From assembly GCA_025455225.1 (NCBI GenBank), contig JALOMY010000086.1, positions 1-9,534 of the forward strand: a DNA stretch of 9,534 bases, given 5' to 3'. The notes below the pieces were generated by a model. The model was not told the DNA's origin and did no database searches. It saw only the letters and a list, made by a program, of their open reading frames with translations. This document shows positions 1 to 5,470 of the stretch, piece after piece (position 1 is the first letter of the stretch; each line of letters starts with the position of its first letter). Source of the DNA: Cyclobacteriaceae bacterium (GTDB lineage: Bacteria; Bacteroidota; Bacteroidia; Cytophagales; Cyclobacteriaceae). The position numbers were made by a program, and so were the translations under genes.

Positions 1-1
1 A

Positions 2-205
2 ACCGCGTATCAGGCCGAAATACGAAGCATCGCTCTAAACGATCTGAAGAAATTAATCGTTTTAAATGTTCAAGACAGCGATCCATCACGCGTAATAAAA
101 TCAGCAAACGCTAATCCTGAATTCTCTTTTCATTACTTCCTTAGCGCATGGCACCTCACCAACAATTTGGCATCGGTTTATTCAATTACCTCTGACTTGA
201 CCTGA
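2..205 (+). CDS. Possible C-terminal end of an unidentified protein (5'-truncated)
   Basis: This reading frame is open from the left edge for 67 codons and ends at TGA 203-205, while the other frames here close quickly. The translation has a mixed, soluble-protein-like composition, with a lysine/leucine-rich helix-like stretch near residues 11-22 and an aromatic patch (FHYFLSAWHL) near residues 46-55. I recognise no family, and there is no start codon to judge because the upstream part lies outside the window. The gene would converge on the AraC gene. It could equally be a chance open frame or a decayed remnant, since 67 open codons is modest evidence. Confidence 0.35.
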   Translation, partial: TAYQAEIRSIALNDLKKLIVLNVQDSDPSRVIKSANANPEFSFHYFLSAWHLTNNLASVYSITSDLT

Positions 206-430
206 TAAAAGGAGGAAAAAAGTTAACCGGCCTTTCACTGTACTTAGTGTTTACATAGGAGACAATGGAATTGGAAAATTTGGCTCAACGTTTTTTGTCT
301 GGTTACTTGCACCCAGCCACCATTCGCACTAAGAGTAATCTATACTTTAGGTTATTGATTTGTGTAATGAATCTCTTTCGTAATGACTACTATTGCTGAT
401 ATCTCCTTCGCAACAATCTTTGACTTGCGA
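206..430. other. Intergenic stretch between convergent ends, no clear gene
   Basis: About 225 bases lie between the possible left-edge gene and the end of the AraC gene. An AGGAGG string (209-214) sits just after the left stop but is not followed by a start codon at usable spacing. A 44-codon frame (265-399) follows AGGAG but has no recognisable protein features. The only structure I can support is the inverted repeat at 408-430, listed separately. Confidence 0.5.
408..430 (-). terminator. Possible hairpin directly after the AraC stop codon
   Basis: TCGCAA (408-413) and TTGCGA (425-430) form a perfect 6-bp inverted repeat with an 11-base loop. It abuts the stop codon of the minus-strand AraC gene, so in its mRNA the hairpin would form immediately after translation ends. 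There is no following U-run, so it is not a classic intrinsic terminator. It may only stabilise the 3' end, or be chance. Confidence 0.25.
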
Positions 431-1327
431 TTAATTGATCGAACTCCGGTACTCCTGCGGTGTCAATCCCACATATTGCTTAAACACCCGACTAAAATGC
501 TGCGGATATTTAAAACCTAACTCGTAAGCAATTTCACTAACGGATTTATTTGCATCGAATATCCTTTCTTTCGCCACGTCAATCAATTTCAGGTGAATGT
601 ATTCGCTTGCCGATTTTCCGGTTTCCTTTTTGATCAGGTCACCGAAATAGTTGGGTGAAAGGTTAAGTTTATCGGCACAGTAGGCAACAGAAGGTAATCC
701 AACTTCTTGAGGTTTGTTGGATGTAAAGAAATTATCCAACAGTGCTTCAAATCGCTCCAGGATTCCTTTGTTTGCATTGTCGCGGGTGATGAATTGCCGA
801 TCATAAAATCGAACGCAATAGTTAAGCAGCAATTCAATGTTATTAGCTATCAAGGTCTTGCTGTGTTTATCTACCGCATGCTCTAATTCATATTTGATTT
901 TACCGAAACAATCCATGATGATTTGCCGCTCACGCTCTGACAGATGCAGCGCTTCATTGGTGGTATAGGAAAAAAATGAATATTCGTTCATATGACGACC
1001 TAGCGAAGTGCCACGAATAAAATCTGCGTGAAATACCAATGCGAGACCTTGTGGCTGATAATATTCGTCCCCGGTAGAACCGATCACCTGGCCCGGAGCT
1101 AAAAATACGAGCGTGCCTTCCTCGTAGTCGTAATTGCTAATTCCGTATTTCAGATCGCCACATTTAATCTGTTTCAAAAACACAACATAAAATCCATAGC
1201 TCATTTTTCGAAGCTGTCGGGGCGCTGCTTTCGAAAGATCAACAACACTTACAAGTGGGTGTAACGTTTCATTTCTGTTAAAGGTATTGTACTGACCGAT
1301 CGTATCAAATTTCAATATCTCTTCCAT
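431..1327 (-). CDS. AraC-family transcriptional regulator
   Basis: A 298-residue DNA-binding regulator, the usual length for AraC/XylS proteins with an N-terminal sensing domain. Residues ~20-110 resemble the cupin-like arm and ligand-binding domain (for example GTLVFLAPGQVIGS at 71-84). The C-terminal ~90 residues hold two helix-turn-helix units: one near 212-243 (LNLSPNYFGDLIKKETGKS) and one near 261-294 (SEIAYELGFKYPQHFSRVFK, then GLTPQEYR), matching the AraC signature. Within the family, such proteins bind direct-repeat sites and respond to a small effector; here the effector is unknown. The gene diverges from the six-gene hydrolase run, a typical arrangement for a local activator that may also control itself, so it is the best candidate regulator of that run (inference). 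The ATG at 1327 is preceded by a Bacteroidetes-like -7 box about 20 bases away and lacks a strong Shine-Dalgarno. Confidence 0.93.
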   Translation of the reverse strand: MEEILKFDTIGQYNTFNRNETLHPLVSVVDLSKAAPRQLRKMSYGFYVVFLKQIKCGDLKYGISNYDYEEGTLVFLAPGQVIGSTGDEYYQPQGLALVFHADFIRGTSLGRHMNEYSFFSYTTNEALHLSERERQIIMDCFGKIKYELEHAVDKHSKTLIANNIELLLNYCVRFYDRQFITRDNANKGILERFEALLDNFFTSNKPQEVGLPSVAYCADKLNLSPNYFGDLIKKETGKSASEYIHLKLIDVAKERIFDANKSVSEIAYELGFKYPQHFSRVFKQYVGLTPQEYRSSIN

Positions 1328-1487
1328 AGCTGGATTATATTTCTATCCAAAATTAGCCGTTCCTGTCTTCATTTCGATACAGGCAGGTCGCAATCAGTGA
1401 ATTTGGTTGGCAAAGCAGTAATCTGTATACGTCACCTGTAAGATAGCAACTACATCTTTGTAGCGGAAAAGCCAAAAAAAATTAGCC
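1328..1487. promoter_or_regulatory. Divergent control region between the AraC gene and the hydrolase operon
   Basis: This 160-bp gap must hold promoters for both directions. A 10-bp direct repeat, AAAATTAGCC, occurs at each end (1349-1358 and 1478-1487). The left copy overlaps the candidate -7 box for the AraC gene, and the right copy touches the TTG start of the first operon gene. A 5-bp inverted repeat, CCTGT/ACAGG (1362-1366, 1379-1383), also lies here, and CCTGT recurs near 1435. On the plus strand CATCTTTG (1453-1460) differs by one base from the Bacteroidetes -7 consensus TAnnTTTG and lies 27 bases before the TTG start, but I see no good -33 element 19 bases upstream. Regulator binding is inferred from position only. 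Confidence 0.5.
1348..1377 (-). promoter_or_regulatory. Candidate Bacteroidetes-type promoter for the AraC gene
   Basis: Read on the minus strand, TAATTTTG (1355-1348) matches the Bacteroidetes -7 consensus TAnnTTTG exactly. A TCG (1377-1375), one mismatch from the TTG core of the -33 element, sits 19 bases upstream, the expected spacing. The start codon is about 20 bases downstream, implying a short leader. The -33 match is weak. Confidence 0.35.
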
Positions 1488-2219
1488 TTGAGGGTAGCTG
1501 CAACACATATCATCACAATACTGATGCTAAGTAATTTATTTACCGGTAAATCATTTGCGCAAGCTACCGAATCCGAAGACTTAACGGCACAGCAACAAGG
1601 ATTGATTTCCATAGCTGCCTATACCGCGAATGGTGATTTGAAGAATTTAACACCTTCGTTAACTATCGGATTAGATGCTGGACTCACCGTTAATGAAATT
1701 AAGGAAGCCATCGTGCATGCCTATGCCTATTGCGGATTTCCAAGAAGTATTCGTGGACTGCAAACATTCATGACCGTACTTAATGACAGAAAGGCTAAAG
1801 GGATTCAGGATAAGGTGGGAAAAGAGGCATCTCCCATCAGCAATGAGGGTAGTAAATATGAACGGGGTAAAAAAGTTCTTGGCGAACTAACCGGTGCGCC
1901 TCAAGAAGGTGTCTTAACGGGATACGGAGCCTTCGCACCAGTCATTGATACTTTTTTGAAGGAGCATTTGTTTGCCGACATTTTTGAGCGCGATGTTTTA
2001 ACCTATGCCCAGAGGGAACTCGTAACCATTTCAGTTCTGAGTTCAATCGGTGGTGTAGAGCCCATGCTTAGCAGTCACTTATCCATCAGTCTTAATGTTG
2101 GCTTCACACCGCAACAACTGAAACAGTTTGTGCATGTGATTGAACCCGCCATTGGTAAGGAGAAAGCGAAAGCCGCAAATGCGGTAGTCACAGAAGTTTT
2201 AAAAAGTAGACAAAAGTAA
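1488..2219 (+). CDS. Secreted tandem-domain carboxymuconolactone-decarboxylase-like protein
   Basis: A 243-residue protein with two CMD/AhpD-fold repeats. The first spans ~35-100 (GLDAGLTVNEIKEAIVHAYA at 61-80, then YCGFPRSIRG), the second ~150-238 (AQRELVTISVLSSIGGVEPM, then HLSISLNVGFTPQQLKQF). The family includes gamma-carboxymuconolactone decarboxylase and AhpD peroxidase-reductases. The AhpD CxxC pair is absent; only Cys82 is present, so AhpD-type thiol chemistry is unlikely. Residues 1-25 form a signal peptide, with likely cleavage SFA|Q, placing it in the periplasm although classical family members are cytoplasmic. The TTG start is chosen because an in-frame TAG at 1461-1463 bars any longer form and the TTG supplies the basic n-region; ATG at 1524 would give a shorter, weaker signal. 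It is the first gene of the operon, 11 bp before the cupin gene. The fold is clear, the reaction is not. Confidence 0.85.
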   Translation: MRVAATHIITILMLSNLFTGKSFAQATESEDLTAQQQGLISIAAYTANGDLKNLTPSLTIGLDAGLTVNEIKEAIVHAYAYCGFPRSIRGLQTFMTVLNDRKAKGIQDKVGKEASPISNEGSKYERGKKVLGELTGAPQEGVLTGYGAFAPVIDTFLKEHLFADIFERDVLTYAQRELVTISVLSSIGGVEPMLSSHLSISLNVGFTPQQLKQFVHVIEPAIGKEKAKAANAVVTEVLKSRQK

Positions 2220-2230
2220 TTTAGATAACC

Positions 2231-2719
2231 ATGAGCATGATGAAGAATATTGTAACAGGAATGATAGGTTGCATGGCACTTGTGTTTTCAATCGGCAGTT
2301 GCGGTCAGCAAAAGATTGTAAAGGAGAAGGGAGAAGAGAATTTAGTCTTCCCGAAAGGTGAAAAAATTACCAGCAATAATTTTATGGGAACGGTTTATCT
2401 GCAAAATCTCATGACTGCGGATAGCATTAATCCTACTGCAGTTGGTAACGTAACGTTTGAACCCAGAGCCCGCACGAAGTGGCATCTTCATCCGGGTGGA
2501 CAAATATTACTTGTGATTGATGGCGTGGGCTATTATCAGGAGAAAGGTCAATCAAAAAAATTATTGTACAAAGGTGATGTGATAAAATGTCCACCCAATG
2601 TTCCTCACTGGCATGGGGCAAGTTCGGATAAACATTTTGTGCAAGTGGCGGTAACCAACAGGCATCTTGGTGAAACGGTGTGGTTGGAAGATGTGACCGA
2701 TGAAGTTTATAATAAATAA
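2231..2719 (+). CDS. Cupin lipoprotein resembling Mn-dependent hydroxynitrile-lyase-type cupins
   Basis: A 162-residue single-domain cupin. An N-terminal signal ends in a lipobox (SIGSC, Cys24), so it should be a lipid-anchored envelope protein; Gly follows the Cys and there is no acidic export tag next to it. Cupin motif 1 is WHLHPGGQ (84-91) and motif 2 is GDVIKCPPNVPHWHG (115-129). The predicted metal ligands are His85, His87, Gln91 and His126. Gln in place of the usual motif-1 Glu, with VTFEPxART before it and WLEDVTDEVY near the end, matches from memory the pattern of the Granulicella cupin (R)-hydroxynitrile lyase GtHNL and relatives. That group is mostly uncharacterised, so the real reaction may differ. 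The start could be ATG 2231 or 2240 (MKN); the latter gives a more typical signal. It lies 11 bp after the CMD-like gene, a neighbour type often seen with such cupins. Confidence 0.88.
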   Translation: MSMMKNIVTGMIGCMALVFSIGSCGQQKIVKEKGEENLVFPKGEKITSNNFMGTVYLQNLMTADSINPTAVGNVTFEPRARTKWHLHPGGQILLVIDGVGYYQEKGQSKKLLYKGDVIKCPPNVPHWHGASSDKHFVQVAVTNRHLGETVWLEDVTDEVYNK

Positions 2720-2755
2720 TGTTCGTAGAGGTAACTAGTAATTAGACCGTGAGGA

Positions 2756-3817
2756 ATGAAAAATAAAAGCGCACTCGCTCTGGCAATCTTAACAATGATG
2801 TTAACGCAAACCTATGGGCAGAAAAGGCCAATCGTAATTCAAGATCAAGGCAGCTTTGCTGTTGGTGGAACCATGATTACAAATCCAGGTACATTCGATC
2901 CAATCAAACGCACACCAGAAGGCCAGACCTTTCGCGGGGATCACGCCTATGTCTTTTATCAGATTCCTGAAAAACCTAAGAAGTTGCCGCTCGTATTCTG
3001 GCATGGTATCGGTCAGTTTTCAAAAACATGGGAAACTACACCAGACGGTCGCGATGGCTTTCAAAACATTTTTTTAAGAAGAAACTTTAGTGTTTACCTG
3101 ATTGATCAGCCGAGACGCGGCAATGCAGGCCGAAGTACTGTGGAGGGAACCATAACACCTGTTCCCGATGAACAAATTTGGTTTGGCACATTTCGGGTGG
3201 GTGTATGGCCAAACTATTTTCCAGGCGTTCAGTTCTCAAAAGATGCCGAGGCACTCAATCAATACTTTCGCTCGATGGTTCCAAACGTTGGGCCTATTGA
3301 CATCAATGTAAATGTTGATGCAGTATCGGCATTAGCAACCAAACTAGGTTCAATAATTCTTGTTACACACTCTCATTCGGGTGGCATGGGTTGGCTTACG
3401 GCTATTAAGAATCCGAATGTTCGCGCTATTGTGTGCTATGAGCCAGGCTCAGGTTTTATTTTTCCGGAAGGAGAAGTGCCGCAGCCAATAGAAAGTTCTG
3501 CAGGTCCATTGGTGGCCAATGGTGTTTCTAGAGAAGACTTTCTAAAACTCACCAAAATACCAATTATCATTTATTATGGAGACAATATTCCGGCAAAGCA
3601 GGATCCGAATCCCGGCATTGACGGTTGGCGTGCACGATTAGAGATGGCCAGAAAGTGGCGCGATGCTGTGAATGAGGCCGGTGGTGATGTAACGGTAGTT
3701 CACTTACCCGAAATCGGAATTAAAGGAAATACACATTTTCCATTCTCTGATTTGAACAACATTGAGATAGCCGACCTGATGTCGAAGTGGTTGAAGGAAA
3801 AAGGATTGGATAAGTGA
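2756..3817 (+). CDS. Secreted alpha/beta-hydrolase, Esterase-713-like
   Basis: A 353-residue alpha/beta-fold hydrolase with a signal peptide (residues 1-21, likely TYG|Q), expected in the periplasm. An oxyanion-type HGIG sits at 83-86, followed by KTWETTPDGRDGF and the DQPRRGNAGRS loop (117-127), which resemble the bacterial Esterase-713 group. The nucleophile elbow reads VTHSHSGG (203-210), with Ser206 the likely nucleophile by alignment to GHSxxG; Ser208 is an alternative. Glu229 (YEPGSG) after the next strand is the probable acid, and His327 in GNTHFPFSDLNN is the catalytic histidine, both placed as in that group. The expected activity is hydrolysis of a carboxylic ester or lactone, but natural substrates of this group are poorly known. 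It is the third gene of the run, 36 bp after the cupin; GAGGA touches the ATG, too close to act as a normal Shine-Dalgarno. Confidence 0.87.
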   Translation: MKNKSALALAILTMMLTQTYGQKRPIVIQDQGSFAVGGTMITNPGTFDPIKRTPEGQTFRGDHAYVFYQIPEKPKKLPLVFWHGIGQFSKTWETTPDGRDGFQNIFLRRNFSVYLIDQPRRGNAGRSTVEGTITPVPDEQIWFGTFRVGVWPNYFPGVQFSKDAEALNQYFRSMVPNVGPIDINVNVDAVSALATKLGSIILVTHSHSGGMGWLTAIKNPNVRAIVCYEPGSGFIFPEGEVPQPIESSAGPLVANGVSREDFLKLTKIPIIIYYGDNIPAKQDPNPGIDGWRARLEMARKWRDAVNEAGGDVTVVHLPEIGIKGNTHFPFSDLNNIEIADLMSKWLKEKGLDK

Positions 3818-3871
3818 AATTGATTTACACTTCTGTTATGATGAATTGAAAGCTGCAAATGATAATTAACC

Positions 3872-4948
3872 ATGAACATAAAAATTAAATGCCAATTTAT
3901 AATCGTTATGATTACGTCAACACTCAGCCTTGTTGCAACGGCACAAAATAAAATCACAAATCCATTTGGCCTGGTTTATGAGAATGCCATCACAAAAAAT
4001 ATTTCAGGTGAAGTAAATATTCATCCGGTTACTTATAAACTCAATGGCATTGAAATCGCGGCCAACGTGTACACACCGGCCAACTATGATCCATCAAAGC
4101 ATTATCCGGTCGTAGTAGTGGCACATCCAAATGGTGGTGTGAAGGAGCAGGTGGCAGGATTATATGCACAACGACTGGCGGAATCAGGTTACATAGCAAT
4201 CGCTGCAGATGCTGCATATCAGGGAGCCAGCGGTGGTCAGCCACGCAATGTGGATAAGCCTGCTTTTCGAATTGAGGACATTCGCGGTATGGCGGATTAT
4301 ATCTGTAAGTACAAAGGAGTAGACGCGAGCCGACTTGGTTTATTAGGTATTTGCGGAGGCGGAGGTTATGCATTGAAAGCAGCACAGACCGATAAGCGTT
4401 TTCAGGCAGTGGCCACACTGAGTATGTTTAATTCCGGTGTAGTCAGACGAAACGGATATATGAATTCCGGAGTGTCTACAATTCAGCAACGGTTACAACA
4501 AGCCACTGAAGCCCGCGCACAGGAAGCAGCCGGAGGAAAAGTATTATATGCAGCGGATACAGAAATCACTGATGAAATGGCCGACAAAATGCCATTCGAT
4601 TTGTATCGTGAAGGTCATTATTACTACAACAGAACGCATGCTCATCCTAATTCAACATTCAAGTACACCATGAGTAGTTTGCTCGACCTGATGGAGTTTG
4701 ATGCAGCTACCAACATGGATTTAATTAATCAACCCTTGCTGATGATCGCAGGCAGTAAAGCTGACAGTTTTTACATGACCGACCAGGCATTCAACCTGGC
4801 TACCGGAACAAGAACGAAAGAGTTATTCCTCATTCCGGGTGCCACACACATTCAAACGTATTACGTTCCTGAGTATGTAGGGCAGGCGATGAATAAACTC
4901 AATGAGTTCTTTGGAAAAAATTTGCAACAGAAAGTTCACCTCAACTAA
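3872..4948 (+). CDS. Secreted alpha/beta-hydrolase with cysteine nucleophile (dienelactone-hydrolase/YcjY-like)
   Basis: A 358-residue alpha/beta-hydrolase with a signal peptide (1-24, likely ATA|Q). The first strand and oxyanion region is VVVVAHPNGG (80-89). The nucleophile elbow is GLLGICGGGGYA (156-167), so Cys161 takes the place of serine. Asp298 (IAGSKADSFYM) and His326 (IPGATHIQTY) complete a Cys-Asp-His triad. A cysteine in this place is known from dienelactone hydrolase, and many Bacteroidota relatives read GICASGG; here the A-S is G-G. A ~110-residue insert (~185-285) between the elbow and the acid strand could form a cap over the active site. It may hydrolyse lactones or activated esters; the substrate is unknown. 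The gene lies 54 bp after the previous hydrolase and 11 bp before the SnoaL-like gene, consistent with co-transcription. Confidence 0.87.
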   Translation: MNIKIKCQFIIVMITSTLSLVATAQNKITNPFGLVYENAITKNISGEVNIHPVTYKLNGIEIAANVYTPANYDPSKHYPVVVVAHPNGGVKEQVAGLYAQRLAESGYIAIAADAAYQGASGGQPRNVDKPAFRIEDIRGMADYICKYKGVDASRLGLLGICGGGGYALKAAQTDKRFQAVATLSMFNSGVVRRNGYMNSGVSTIQQRLQQATEARAQEAAGGKVLYAADTEITDEMADKMPFDLYREGHYYYNRTHAHPNSTFKYTMSSLLDLMEFDAATNMDLINQPLLMIAGSKADSFYMTDQAFNLATGTRTKELFLIPGATHIQTYYVPEYVGQAMNKLNEFFGKNLQQKVHLN

Positions 4949-4959
4949 AAAGCAGAAAT

Positions 4960-5409
4960 ATGAAACCAATCATTCTTACATTATTCTCTATTATCATCAA
5001 TGCACAAACCTTCGCACAAAATTCTGCAGTTGAACAGGAGCTCATTGCACTCTCGAAAGATAAATGGCAATGGATGGCCGACAAGAATATAGAAAGGCTT
5101 GCTACACTCTTTCATGATGAGTCAAAATTTGTGCACATGAGTGGCACATGGAAAAAAGATGAGGAGCTCGATATTATCAAAACCGGAAGCATCTGGTACA
5201 AAAAGGCTGATGTGAAAGATGTGGCTGTTGAACTCTTTGATAATACCGCCATTGTCTGGAATCGGATTACGCTTACAGCCGTAGTGCGTGGCAGTGATGT
5301 GGTGACTGAGTTTACTGTTACCGAAGTCTATAAAAAGCAAAAGAAAGAATGGAAAATGCTTGCGCTAACCTTTAGCAGTGTGCGCGATACGCATACGATT
5401 AAACATTAA
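4960..5409 (+). CDS. Secreted NTF2-like protein (SnoaL/DUF4440 type)
   Basis: A 149-residue protein with a signal peptide (1-19, likely TFA|Q) and a single NTF2-like fold. After an N-terminal helix (EQELIALSKDKWQWMADK, ~25-42) come the family's small cavity-forming elements: LATLFHDESKFVHMSGTW (47-64), then beta strands near 85-125 (VAVELFDNTAIVWNRITL, then EFTVTEVYKK) and a final KKEWKMLALTFSSV. DUF4440/SnoaL-like proteins include ketosteroid-isomerase-like enzymes, polyketide cyclases and non-catalytic ligand binders. I cannot assign catalytic residues, so the role may be binding, isomerisation or a scaffold. It starts 11 bp after the cysteine hydrolase, so the two are probably translated from one message. 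Confidence 0.82.
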   Translation: MKPIILTLFSIIINAQTFAQNSAVEQELIALSKDKWQWMADKNIERLATLFHDESKFVHMSGTWKKDEELDIIKTGSIWYKKADVKDVAVELFDNTAIVWNRITLTAVVRGSDVVTEFTVTEVYKKQKKEWKMLALTFSSVRDTHTIKH

Positions 5410-5470
5410 TCGTCACATGAGGTAGGCAATTAACACATTACGAATACATCTTATATCATAATCTTCAATC

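Noticed and set aside
265..399. 44-codon plus-strand frame starting after AGGAG
   Set aside because: The Shine-Dalgarno-to-start spacing is only 3 bases, the product resembles nothing known, and such short frames are common by chance.
4041..4418. 125-codon minus-strand frame inside the cysteine hydrolase gene
   Set aside because: It lies wholly opposite a gene with a clear fold and triad, and its Pro/His/Cys-rich composition is typical of an antisense shadow.
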